Shown here piece by piece: positions 47,425-59,000 of a stretch of 64,000 bases of DNA. This stretch comes from Seison nebaliae. Lineage: Eukaryota; Rotifera; Pararotatoria; Seisonacea; Seisonidae. Location: NCBI GenBank assembly GCA_023231475.1, contig JALJEE010001273.1, forward strand, positions 1-64,000. The letters run 5' to 3'. The stretch's first letter is position 1. Every line of letters starts with the position of its first letter. The notes below the pieces were generated by a model. The model had not been told where the DNA came from, did not search any database, and saw nothing but the letters and a program-made list of their open reading frames with translations. A program made the translations under genes and the position numbers.

Positions 47425-49508
47425 ATGATAAGTCAAAGAAATTTATTGAATAAACGATTTCATAAAATTCTTTCTTCTTTTCATACATCGAATATTAATG
47501 GACACAATGTGAGAGATAAGATCCATCAACTCTCAACATCTATTAACAGGAAATCGGAGAACTTTAAAGTTTTTTTCACAATATCTTCTCGACAATTATA
47601 TCTGAATTTTTATTTAAGCAAAATCATTTGGAAATGAGAAAGTTGGTAGATGAATTGAAAAGCATTAGTGGGAAAATCATTGATGGTGGAAGTGAATCGG
47701 CGAAAATTCGACATTTGTCAAAAGGAAAACTGTTAGTTAGAGATCGAGTGGCTCAATTATTGGATCCGGGATCTTCATTCCTCGAATTATCTCAATTGGC
47801 AGGATATAAAATGTACGGAAATGAAGAAGTTCCGTCTGGAGGTGTTGTAACTGGAATTGGAATGATTAATAAGTTTATATTGATTAATGAACTGTTTAAT
47901 TGGAAATAATATAATAAATTATATTAACATAGTGTAGAATGTATGATTATTGCAAACGATGCAACAATCAAAGGTGGCACATACTATCCGATAACGGTGA
48001 AGAAACATTTGCGAGCACAAGAAATTGCTCATATGAATCGACTGCCAACAATTTATCTAGTTGACAGTGGAGGTGCGAATTTGCCCAGACAAGTCGATCT
48101 GTTCGCTGATAGAAATCACTTCGGAAGAGAATTTTTCAATCAAGCTCAAATGTCTTCCAAAGGGATACCTCAAGTTCATTTTGTGTAATTAACTAACTTT
48201 TCAATAAAATTTCTTTATGTTATAAGATTGCTGTTGTACTTGGATCATGTACAGCGGGAGGAGCTTATGTACCAGCAATGGCTGAACAAACAATTATGGT
48301 GAGGAAACAAGCGACGATCTTCCTTGGTGGACCTCCGTTAGTGAAAGCGGCAACAGGAGAAACGGTCACTGCTGAAGAATTAGGGGGAGCAGATTTACAT
48401 TGTCGAGAGTCAGGAGTAGCTGATCATTATGCTTTAGATGATGAGCATGCATTAAGAATAGCGAGAGATTTAATCAAACAATGTTCTTATGAGAAGAAGA
48501 ATGTTTATAAAAGAAGTTTATTTAATTTTATTCATCAATTGAAATTTATAGAAATTCCTAGTGAGAAGAAAACCTCTACCTCCAAAATTTAATGAAAATG
48601 ATCTGTATGGAATTGTTGGTGCAAATCTCATGAAAAGTTATGATGTAAAAGAAGTTATAAGTCGTCTTGTAGATGACAGTGAATTCGACGAATTCAAATC
48701 TGTTTATGGAACGACATTAGTCACGGGCATTTCTCATATAAATGGATTTCCCATAGGCATTTTGGGAAATAACGGAGTACTTTTCTCTGAATCAGCAATG
48801 AAAGGATCTCATTTCATTCAATATTGTAATAATCGAAATATTCCATTATTATTCCTCCAAAATATTACTGGTTAATCATATTAATGGTAGAATAATTTCT
48901 ATTTCTAATTACATGTTTCATTTTAATATTTCAGGTTTTATGGTTGGAAAGAACGCAGAAGGAGGTGGCATAGCCAAGCATGGAGCTAAATTGGTAACGG
49001 CAGTTTCCACTTGTACAGTTCCAAAAATTACAGTGATAGTAGGCGGTTCATATGGCGCTGGCAATTATGGAATGTGTGGGCGATCATACGAGTTAGTTAT
49101 TTTTGGAGGAACATTAAAATTAATTTATAAAAAAATAAAAGTCCAAGATTCTTATTCGCTTGGCCTAATTCCCGAACGTCTGTTATGGGAGGCGTTCAAG
49201 CTGCAAATGTTTTACTTCAAGTTGAAATGGCGAAAAGTCAACGAGGTTCGTCCAACAAACAATGGACCCAAGAAGAAATGGATAAATTTAGGAAACCGAT
49301 TATAGACAAATATGAAAAAGAAGGAAATCCATTTTTCACTTCACCTCGTCTATGGGACGACGGCGTCATCGATCCATTGGACACGAGACATGTCTTATCT
49401 TTATGTTTATCTCTCATTTATAACGATGGTAATTCATGGCAAATGAATCGAATGGAAGCAAGTCGGTTAGATGGAGGAACGTCTCGTTTTGGATTGTTTA
49501 GAATGTAA
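47425..49508 (+). CDS. MCCC2: Methylcrotonoyl-CoA carboxylase beta subunit (mitochondrial)
   Basis: Carboxyltransferase half of the biotin enzyme that carboxylates 3-methylcrotonyl-CoA in leucine breakdown. Exons are 47425-47568, 47619-47872, 47933-48182, 48227-48515, 48552-48870, 48935-49091 and 49142-49508 (about 590 residues). A basic Ser/Asn-rich amino end ([19 protein letters not shown]) suits mitochondrial import. Conserved blocks are RGKL-like [77 protein letters not shown] and the final FGLFRM. The join at 48515/48552 (36-bp intron, GTTTAT) resolves what looks like a frameshift. Six introns of 36-64 bp; five donors are GTT, one GTG. Confidence 0.96.
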
Positions 49509-49554
49509 ATTGTGACGATTTATTGAAAGTAAATGTATTTTAATGATCTTCTTT

Positions 49555-50811
49555 TTAAGCCGATATATATCTTTGTAAGATTTGGATGACTTGGTTATAT
49601 TTCGATGGATCACTCGCTACATAATCATAAGCTGTTTTCACTACAAAAGAAAGTTTTGAGAAATGAGACATTTCAAATAAACGAACTAAATCGATCTGTC
49701 AGACTGAAATCAGCACCAAGTGCCAATAATTTTTCTACAGTTTTCGGTTTATTCACATACGACGCGATCATGAGAGCTGTTCGTCCTTGATCATTCTTAT
49801 GATCAATTTGCAAATCATATTCAGCCTACAGAAGAAGATAATCCATCAATTTTGTTCAATTAATTAAAAACGAACTAGAATATCAACGAGAGCTGGATCG
49901 TCATTTACACCAGCCGCCAACCATTGGAGAGTAGTATATCCTCCCGTTGTTATATGTTTCGCATCGGCATTCTTCTTCAATAATGCTTCTATCAATTCTC
50001 GACTGCTGTAATAGCATGCTAATACGAGCGGCGTCTCTTCTAAAAGAGATTTCCTTCAAAACACAAATCGAAAGATTTTAACTTGTCGTTTCTTCTGCAT
50101 AATTCACATCTGCACCAGCTTCAATTAACGTAATTGCATGTTGAAAATTTGTTTTTCCAATTCTAATTGAACCCATCAATGGAACTTGCTATCACATAAA
50201 TAATAATAAATATGATAATTATTATTAATTATCAGTTGAATTTAAAACGGAAGATAAAGACAATTGAGGATTCATGTCTTCAGTTCTTGATGTCTTATTT
50301 CTGAAAGCTGTTGTGACCGCTTGATTCAAATTCACTCGTTTGTCATTGACGAGAATATTCAATACTTCGAGTGAATTACGACCACTATTCGTCTGATAGA
50401 TGAGAAAAGTTTTTAAAGAGAGGTCCACAAATAAAAATAACTGGATCAATAAAAGTGGCAGCTGCATACAAAGGTGTATATCCATTTTTTAAGTTTCCAA
50501 TATTTGGATCAGCTCCATTCTATAAACTTAATTGAGATAAAGAAGAAGAAGAATTAGAAACTTTCAACAAAAACTGAACACAGTTTTCTGCATTGTGTGT
50601 CACACAAATGAATAAGGCGTTACTTCCATGTGGATCGACTTGTTTATCGATTTCTGTTGGTGGTACTAATGTTAAGGAATATGTTAAATGAAATATAAAA
50701 AGTTCTTGTCATCTAACAATCGGCAAGAAATCCTTGTAGTTTTACTGCATCGTCTGTCATTGCAGCTTCACTAATTTTATCGCCTAAATTGTCCGAAAGA
50801 ATATTCCCCAT
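49555..50811 (-). CDS. Ankyrin-repeat protein
   Basis: Starts at ATG 50811 (MGNILSDNLGDKISEAA) and runs through several short exons to a stop at 49555. Ankyrin repeats are visible as DPHGSNALFICVTHNAENCVQFLL, NGYTPLYAAA, TPLVLACYYSSRELIEALL, GGYTTLQWLAAGVNDDPALVDIL and GRTALMIASYVNKPKTVEKLLALGADF, roughly six to eight in all. The start MGN could be a myristoylation signal if the Met is removed. The repeats bind protein partners. No specific orthologue is recognised and several intron boundaries were not resolved. Confidence 0.75.
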
Positions 50812-51133
50812 TATCGAAACGAATAAATGATAATTACACCAAGTTTTCGTAAAGGAAAAAATTGAAATAAAAGAAATATTCAATTCGAAAGGATTCTACT
50901 AATCCAATGACGTCATTTGTTAATGGTCATGAATTGATCCTGATCTTTTTTCTCCACTTATTTTACTCGCACACTCATCTCTTATCTTCTCTCTTTCTCT
51001 CTCCTAATCTTTTGGTAAATATTTGTTTTTCAAATGAAAATGAAAAGAGAAATTTAATTATGAATCATTATCATTTTATTGAGTGAAATTGGGAACGTTT
51101 TAGAAAGTTCAATTGTGATTTGATTTTGATGTT
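50812..51133. other. Short spacer between ankyrin and DPY30-motif genes
   Basis: About 320 bp between two minus-strand genes; CT-rich near 50970-51010. No gene seen. Confidence 0.4.
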
Positions 51134-52116
51134 TCAGAAATGTTTCAACTTGTTCAAGATGTTTTCTCTTTCGACTGCCTTCATAGCATTTCGTAGTTGA
51201 ATCTCATATTTATTTCTTTCAAATGAGTCATACACTTCATCTTCTTTCATCTTTAATGATATCGGTAGTTTTTGATGTTCGTCCTCTTTCTTCTTCATTT
51301 CGCTCCATTCTTTCACTTCAACAGCTGTGGGAATAATGCCATGTGTATAACCAATATATTCACTCGAATCATCTTCTGTCATTTCCGGCTTTCCTAACGG
51401 AATACGTTCTCGTAACTTATAAGATTCTGCATTATTTAGGGTCAGATCTCGTCTCATCTTTGGTGGCATGTGCTCCGCACTTGACATATAATTATAATTA
51501 ATGTTACTGCTCAAATGGAGTTGTTGGAAAATGTTTTGGGCATTCTGATTATTTAAATTTTCTACCCATTGACTGGTATCCGTAGTTTGATCATATTCTT
51601 GACCTATTCGTTGGATTGCCGATTTAATAATACTGTCCACCAACTTTCGACTTACATCTGCCGCTTTCTTCTCCCACATTGCAGCATCGTACAATGTTTT
51701 CGATTTGGCCGTAACAACTGCATTTTGTCCACGAACTCTCATTTCCAATTCCAATAATGCTATTCGTCGTGCCACTTCTTGTTTATATCGATAATCGTTG
51801 TGATAGAATCTGAGTTTCTGTGCTAGAAAAGATATTGGATCTTGCGGACGCAATTTTAACAAATCCGTTACGGCCTGAGTCAATTGGCGACCGACATTCT
51901 TTGTGGCGTAAAGTAAATCGGGATTTGAGAATTTTGGCAATTTAATCGGATAATATGATGGAAAGATAGAATTATTATTCTCATTTTCATTTCCATTGAA
52001 CAATAACTTGATATCCTTCCAAAATTAGCTTTAAAAATTTAAAATTAAAATCAATAAACTTCAATTTCTACGTCTTCATTACGACTGGTGGTAGGTATTG
52101 GAGAGAGAATGCTCAT
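51134..52116 (-). CDS. DPY30/RIIa-motif protein with helical body
   Basis: Exon 1 is 52116-52060 (MSILSPIPTTSRNEDVEIE). A 44-bp GTTTAT...GGAAG intron leads in phase to exon 2, 52015-51134, giving about 312 residues. Residues about 55-85 (GRQLTQAVTDLLKLRPQDPI followed by SFLAQKL) fit the short helix-helix dimerisation motif shared by Dpy-30 and PKA RII subunits. Alpha-helical sequence rich in Ala/Lys/Glu follows, then a disordered part with RIPLGKPEMTEDD, and a final coiled-coil-like segment (FERNKYEIQLRNAMKAVERE). In known proteins this motif docks amphipathic helices, often in cilia. No precise orthologue recognised. Confidence 0.6.
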
Positions 52117-52372
52117 TATGTTCAATAGTTTATTTAACAAAAAAGAAAGGGAATTCGATGTTTAAATTAAATTTTGTTGGATTTTTTTGTGGGGAAGTTG
52201 AAATTTCGCGCACAAAATTAAAGAAATGGCAACTGACATAAATATCAGAAGATATAAGGTCATTTTTATTTCCAAATAAATAGCGACTATTCAAAATAAG
52301 AATTATAAAAATAAATTAGAATGGAAAAAGGAAGAAAAAATCGAAGAGAAACGCAACAAGTAAAATAAAATT

Positions 52373-52816
52373 CTAAGCAAAAGATAAGCGACTGACTCGT
52401 CCAGAAGATTTCTTATAGAAATCTTGGTCGAATGTTGCCGAATCGTTTTGTTCGTCTGACGGATCGTTTGTCAGAACGTTATCATTATCATCATCATCAT
52501 GAAATTGACGATTTCTGTGAGTTGGAGTAGACGATTGAGAATGAAAAGAAGCGATTGCTGGAAGATATGTCGAGAAGTGTTCAGGCGAAAAAGAAGAATA
52601 TTCAGAGAATGGACGGAATTGTTTCCGGTTGTTGGTTGAAGAGATAGAAGATGAAGATGAAACAGATGTTGTTCTCATAATTAAGTTTGAAGATGAAGTG
52701 GTTACTGTGGTTGAGGAAGATGATTCGGTGATGATATTCGACGATGATGAACGATTATTCCTCCAATCGGTATTGTCGCTAAGTCGTATTTGATTTCGTT
52801 TACCTTCAGATGACAT
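52373..52816 (-). CDS. Ser-rich open frame, unrecognised
   Basis: ATG 52816 opens a 147-residue frame, very rich in Ser/Thr (residues about 20-65). An acidic Asp/Asn run (DDDDNDNVLTND) and the ending SGRVSRLSFA follow. It could be a small disordered protein or a terminal exon of the SH3BP5-type gene just upstream on the same strand, but that gene has its own stop at 52955. No domain; moderate doubt. Confidence 0.35.
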   Translation of the reverse strand: MSSEGKRNQIRLSDNTDWRNNRSSSSNIITESSSSTTVTTSSSNLIMRTTSVSSSSSISSTNNRKQFRPFSEYSSFSPEHFSTYLPAIASFHSQSSTPTHRNRQFHDDDDNDNVLTNDPSDEQNDSATFDQDFYKKSSGRVSRLSFA

Positions 52817-52954
52817 TGAAATTATTTGTCGATCTATCTATCCATCAATCAATCAATCAATCAATTATAAAGAAAAATTAAAATAAATTAAAGATATGAA
52901 ATAATAAGGAATATCGATTACATTTTTATTATCACAAAGAAAAAATGAAGGAAA

Positions 52955-55429
52955 TTAGAAATAATGAATACAAACTTCACTTGACATGACATTATCTTCG
53001 TGAGCGATGCTCATATAATTTTTATCTTTGCCAATGATGCGTTGCAATAACGATGGTGTACGCATACTCCGTGTCTTTGTTTTATGTTCAGTCATTACTT
53101 CGTAATCGTCACGCTCTTCATGAGATACATCATCGGAAGAACTAATATCTGTAGTAGAAGGATTTTTAAAAGTTTCACTCGTCTTCTTCCCTAAACGGAT
53201 CGAATCACGAAAGTGAGTAAGAAATGATTTTACATTATTCTCATCATTCTGACCACCGTTCGAATACGTCATCGCATGAGTTGATTCAGATGACAAAATA
53301 TTTGATGTCATTATCATCGGAACACCATATGATTGATTGCGACGATGTTCTTTCACCGTTTTCTCCGACAATAATGTGGGGTTAGAGAGACGTCGTTGAC
53401 GATCTTCCACTTGCACAATCGTCTTATCCGTCGTTAATAGATTACCAGAAGACTCATTAGTAGAAGGAGAATCGGCAATTGTAGTGATTAGATCAACATT
53501 GGAATTGACATCGATAACAATTGAGAGTAAATAAGTTAGATAATCATTCGAAGTTGGATTATCTTCATTCATTTTTCTGATGTTCGATATATTGAGAAGC
53601 ATTTGTTTTTCTTGGAGATTTAATTCGAAATAAACTTTATCAAATAGTCGTCCTAATTCATTATCATTTCTTTCCACACCTATCTTCTTCGCATATAATA
53701 AATATTCTTTCTCATCTTTTAAGGATAACGGATAAAAATGAACATGATTTTGCAACGCTTCTCGAGAAAGAGAATGATCTAAACTACGGAATCCTTCAAG
53801 TATTTCATTCTGTCTTTCAACTTCATTCTCTATTACTGAATTCTGTCCATTTGTCGTCAACCGATTATCGACAAGAGATTGACTGACAAACGAAGTAGTT
53901 GATCGTGGTGTATTATCACATGATGAAGAGATGATGAGTTGTCGATGAGGAAAATCATCATCTACCTTCTCAATATTTTCTTGTTGAGAACCGTCCATTA
54001 TGGAACTCTTTTTATCATCATCTTCCGTATCAGTGGACATAGATGATGAAGTCAAACTATTTCTCTCTCTGTTATTATTATTGTTATTATTTTCAGTAAT
54101 ATTTATTTCTTCGTTGTTATTAGAAGAATTAACAAGAACTTCATCGTCTTCATCTTCTTCATCAGTTTTCTCTTTTTCTTTCTTTCCAGAAAATACGAGA
54201 TAGGCTTGCTCGAAAATATGTTGTTGTCTTTCAGGTGATCGCGTCGTTTCTTTCGTTTCTTCATTCTCCTCTTTTATCGATTCTTCAGTCAATTCTGAAG
54301 ATGGTCCAACTTCTATTGATGACGAATTAATGGGACAGGATCGTCTGGGGAAAGAGGGCGACGCCAATATTGTCGTCAACTTTTTCGCTTGAGTAAAACA
54401 AAAATCTTTTTCCACATCAATCGAATTTAAACGATTTTCTCGAGATAATTTATGTTTTCTTTTCAATTGACCGATAGTTGATGCTCTTCTGAGAATACTT
54501 TGATTTTTTGAAGTTGTCGTCGTCAATTCTGTATTTGTTTCAGATAATAAACTTAAAAATTTTTTTTGATTTTCTTCTCGTTTTTTTTGTTCTTCCATTT
54601 CTGCAGCTTTCTTTCTTTCTGAATGAACTTTCTCCGAATATTCTGACAATTTTCTCATTTCTACACAATAGTTTTTCTTCGCCTCCTTTGACGCCTCTCG
54701 CAATTCTTCAATATGTTTCACTAAATAATTTAAATGAGATAACACTTCCAGTTTTCTCTTGTAAAACTTTCGTGATTTTTTTATATTTTTTTTACTTTCG
54801 AAATATTCTTTAAATAATTCTTCGTTGGATTCTTCATATTTTTTCATTTTAATCTGACGAATTTCATCTGCACAACGTTTCGTCTCAACGGCACTGTTCG
54901 CTCGTTCAATCGTCTTCTCTAATGTTTGTAAGAGGAATAGTACTTTCTCTTTCTCCTCTTTCTCTTCTTGATTAGCTGTCAAATATCCTGCACAATTGTT
55001 CATAGCTTCATTAATTTGAGAGAGATTACTTGTATCTAAATCGATTAATTTCAATTTGTCTAAATTTAGAGTTGACTGTAAGAGATTCTCTTCGATTCCA
55101 ATACTCATTTCTTTACATGCGATATAGAGTCCTTGTGCTCCTTCGAATCGAGTGTTGGCTGCAGTCGAATCAATGCGACTCTCTAACGTCTTCAATCTCT
55201 GTACATAATATTTTCTCGATTGTTTGATATGAGGTTGACTTTTCTTCTCTAATTGTTTCAATTCGATCACATATGATTTGATGGCATTAATGAGGAATTC
55301 TTCCGTTCGACTAATTTGTGCTCGTAAATTATTATTCGTTTCGCCACATTCATTCAGAATTTCTAATCGTCTTTGAACAACATCTTGTTCTGGTATTGGT
55401 GAATCATCATCAAGATAATTGACAGACAT
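52955..55429 (-). CDS. SH3BP5-family Rab11 guanine-exchange factor
   Basis: Single-exon gene from ATG 55429 (about 824 residues). Residues 10 to about 285 form the antiparallel coiled-coil SH3BP5 domain: LNECGETNNNLRAQISRTEE, KQSRKYYVQRLKTLES, GLYIACKEMSIGIEENLL, NNCAGYLTANQEEKEEKEK and KSRKFYKRKLEVLSHL all fit the family's heptad pattern. The remaining 540 residues are acidic, Ser/Asn-rich and disordered, with KEEDEDDE-type runs. Known relatives (human SH3BP5, worm REI-1/REI-2) activate Rab11 on recycling membranes. The tail is much longer than in vertebrates. A TTG two codons upstream is not the likely start. Confidence 0.8.
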   Translation of the reverse strand: MSVNYLDDDSPIPEQDVVQRRLEILNECGETNNNLRAQISRTEEFLINAIKSYVIELKQLEKKSQPHIKQSRKYYVQRLKTLESRIDSTAANTRFEGAQGLYIACKEMSIGIEENLLQSTLNLDKLKLIDLDTSNLSQINEAMNNCAGYLTANQEEKEEKEKVLFLLQTLEKTIERANSAVETKRCADEIRQIKMKKYEESNEELFKEYFESKKNIKKSRKFYKRKLEVLSHLNYLVKHIEELREASKEAKKNYCVEMRKLSEYSEKVHSERKKAAEMEEQKKREENQKKFLSLLSETNTELTTTTSKNQSILRRASTIGQLKRKHKLSRENRLNSIDVEKDFCFTQAKKLTTILASPSFPRRSCPINSSSIEVGPSSELTEESIKEENEETKETTRSPERQQHIFEQAYLVFSGKKEKEKTDEEDEDDEVLVNSSNNNEEINITENNNNNNNRERNSLTSSSMSTDTEDDDKKSSIMDGSQQENIEKVDDDFPHRQLIISSSCDNTPRSTTSFVSQSLVDNRLTTNGQNSVIENEVERQNEILEGFRSLDHSLSREALQNHVHFYPLSLKDEKEYLLYAKKIGVERNDNELGRLFDKVYFELNLQEKQMLLNISNIRKMNEDNPTSNDYLTYLLSIVIDVNSNVDLITTIADSPSTNESSGNLLTTDKTIVQVEDRQRRLSNPTLLSEKTVKEHRRNQSYGVPMIMTSNILSSESTHAMTYSNGGQNDENNVKSFLTHFRDSIRLGKKTSETFKNPSTTDISSSDDVSHEERDDYEVMTEHKTKTRSMRTPSLLQRIIGKDKNYMSIAHEDNVMSSEVCIHYF

Positions 55430-56037
55430 AATCAAAGATAAATTAAAAGTTTGTTTTTACTTTGAATAAATTTCTTATTTTTGTCTCAAATTCCACCAAA
55501 TTATTTCATGATGTTTCAATAATACACATCTGATATTTTTACTCCTGACAACTCTTCTTCTATTTTCTATATATTATTATGAACGAATTCTGTTCTCTCT
55601 GAAACGAATTCAAATAAGTTTAACGAAGAAAAGCGAATAAATAAACGAATCAATGAATAAACAATTCTTTCTCTCGTATAGAGAAAAATCATTATTTTTA
55701 TTCAATTCTATAAAACACACAACCATCTCTATACGTACATACACATTTATTTATTCGTATTTAATCTAATAAATTGACCTTTCATTATTTCTTAATAATA
55801 TACTTAACAAAAATATATTGAAAATATAAAATAATACATTTATAATATCTCTCTCTCCCTCCCTCGACTTTTCCTCAAAAGAAGTTTTTGATAAAATTCT
55901 TTCAAACTGAAAATGTATACTTCATTTATTCGTTCAAATTCTAAGTTTTATTCTTCGAATTTTGTCCGAAATAACATCGAAATTATTCGGAAATCAAATT
56001 CAGGGGAAAGTTTATTCAATTCCTCTAATAATTGATA
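55430..56037. other. Divergent promoter region between SH3BP5 and SLU7
   Basis: About 600 bp between divergent start codons; A+T-rich with a CT-rich stretch near 55850-55870. No specific signal identified. Confidence 0.4.
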
Positions 56038-59000
56038 ATGTCATCTCATCATTGTTCGGAACCGCCATCGGCTAAATACAGGAAACCGAAAGATGATGAT
56101 GATGATGGAACTTCGACGTTGAAACGACAGTCACGTTTGGAATATCGGAAGCAAAAGGAATTGGAAGAACAACGAAAGGCTGGTGATGCTCCAGCTGCCG
56201 TCGACGAAGTTGGAAATGATATTAATCCACATATTCCCCAATATATGGTGGATGTTCCATGGTATGCAACTAATGAACATAATGTTCCTACTTTGCGTCA
56301 TCAACGTGTCCCCGACAGTCGTCAAAAGAAATATGATAAGTTGGACAAAACATATGTTCGAGGAGGGAGATCGAGTGAAATCGTCACGAAATTTAGAAAA
56401 GGTGCTTGCGAAAATTGTGGAGCAGTGACACATAAAAAAAAGGATTGTTGTGAACGACCAAGGAAAGTTGGAGCGAAATTCACTATGAAGAATTTTTGTA
56501 GGGATGAAATTTTGCAACCGAAACTTAATTTATCATATGATGGAAAACGTGATCGTTGGAGTGGTGTCGATGGAGCGAGAATTTTCAATCAGTTATCCGA
56601 GGACTTCCAGAAGTTCGAGCAAGCCAAACAAATTTATAAGAATAAACAATTAGAAAAGAATATGATTTATGGTAATAAGGATGAATTAGAAGATGACGAA
56701 GACAAGTATGCGGATGATATGGCACAACCTGGTCAGAAAATCGATGAGACGAATCGAATTAGTGTAAGAAATCTACGAATTCGAGAAGATATTGCTAAAG
56801 TTATTTCTATCTCCACATCCTCTCTAATATAATTTTCCTTTTTACAGTATTTGTTGAATTTGAATTTGGACAGTGCATATTATGATGCTAAATCGCGATC
56901 AATGAGAGAGAATCCTTATGATGACACTGAAAAAGATAATGGAAAGTTTGAATATTTTGTTCATATGTAATTTATATTAATTTCATTTTTTAGGAACGGT
57001 TATATCGGAGATAATTTCATAAGATATTCAGGTGAAACTCGAGATTTTGCTAAAGCACAATGTTAGATTTGGTGTAAATGAAATCTCTTAACTTCGTGTA
57101 ATAGTATTCGCTTGGGAAATGTCGGGAAAAGAATTAAATGTCAACTTTCAAGCAAGTCCTTCGAAGACCGCACAACTTATGAAAGCGTACAAAGAGAAAT
57201 CAGAAGAGTTACACCGTATGGCGAGAGAGAATGTCATTAACAAATATAAATTGTCGGAAAATGGACCACTTGATGAGAATCATTTAAAGATTTTGGGACA
57301 ATCAGTTAATTTGATTAATTTCCAAATGAATTTTTAATAAAATTATTTCATAGGAAGATTATGTTCAGTATAAGCAACGTATTAATATGCCAGCAAAGAA
57401 AGAAATCATTACGGTCACATCTCGATATTGCGAGAATATATTTCCTCTCAATCACACAGTTAATTCTCTTAATTTATTTAATTTTCTATTTAATTCTCTT
57501 TCCATTTAGACAATCTGGGGAAGTTATTGGAAGGATGGGAAATGGGGATATCGTTGTTGTTTTTCTCTACTGAAAAGTTCATATTGTACAGGAGAGGCAG
57601 GTAAGTTAGCGAACGAAGTTAGTAAATCATTTAAATTTGGATGGAAAAAATGATTTTTTTATAGAAATTTAGTGAAGATAATTGTATGGATTCGAAAGTG
57701 AAAGTGACAATTCCGGGGAAGTCATTAGTAGAGGTTAGTTCGATTTGGCTGAATCTGATATCAATCCACTTTCACCATATTCGCTAGCGATCGATACACT
57801 TTGTTGTGTTGTATGTAATTGTCTGCCTTTTCGATTTTTCGTCACTAAACGAGAAATGACTAAATCTTCTATACAAATGCATATGATATCTGGAATAAGA
57901 GCTATAAGAAGAGATTGTACGATAATTACGTAAGTGGTCGGTTGTCCGAAAACGAGGAGACTTAAGTCTTGTAGATCTTCTTCTTGCATGAATGAAATGT
58001 AAGAGAGGAAAGTATAAAATACGAGAATTGCCATGAAACTTCCAGAGAAGGATAACAAGAAAAATAAGTTCCAGTATCTTGCTTCTAACAATAATTTGAA
58101 ATTGACAATGAGAACAACATTCGTCATAATGATGATACCAAAACCATAAATATCCATTTGTTTTCCATCATTTCGTGTGGATTCGCTCATATTCATCATG
58201 AAATAAGGAATGTAGAATGAGATGGCACCATGCCACATACCGAGAAAGTTCCATCTAGCGAAATTGAGAATAAGAAGTAACTGATTGCGAACATGATATG
58301 AATAGAATATAGGAGAGGAGATCAATCGATTAGAAGTCGTCTGTTGTTCAAATATACCGTATATGAGAATTGGTAATGAACAAAAGAAGATATTGTAAAG
58401 AGTGAGAAGGAGTGACGTATAAAGAGGTTGAGTAGAGAAGGCTGAGTGAAATCCGAAAAGAATTTGTGGCATTATAAAAACGACGTTCTTATAAAAGAAA
58501 TAGAGAATAATGTATGATAATCGCCAATAAAATTGTTGTCCATGAACTAATAATGTTCTTTCGATGGAACGGAATTGAGCGAAACAATAATCGGAACGTC
58601 GTGCAGCTTCTCTTCCTTCTTTCCCCATTATACCTATTCCGATATGAGCACTCTGTAACATTGCAACATCATTAGCACCATCTCCAATTGCAGCGCAGAT
58701 GGGGAGTGAACTCGAATTTTTCACCATATCCACAATTTGAGCTTTTTGAATTGGTGCCATTCGACAGCATAATACGCTCGACATTCTTAATATGATATTA
58801 CTGAGAAATTCTTTATTATTTTCCATAATCATTCTCAAGCTCTTCCCATCGATCATTAACGCTTTATCTTCTTCCTTATTCGTTTCAATTTGTTCTTTCA
58901 CTTTCATCAATCGTTGAGTAACATACGATATATTATCGCTGACGGATGTGTTCGATTTATCATTGAATTCCGTCTTCATATCAAATTTAGCCGTCTCATT

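Noticed and set aside
48481-48600. Apparent frameshift in MCCC2
   Set aside because: A 36-bp intron (48516-48551, GTTTAT...TTATAG) joins the two frames exactly.
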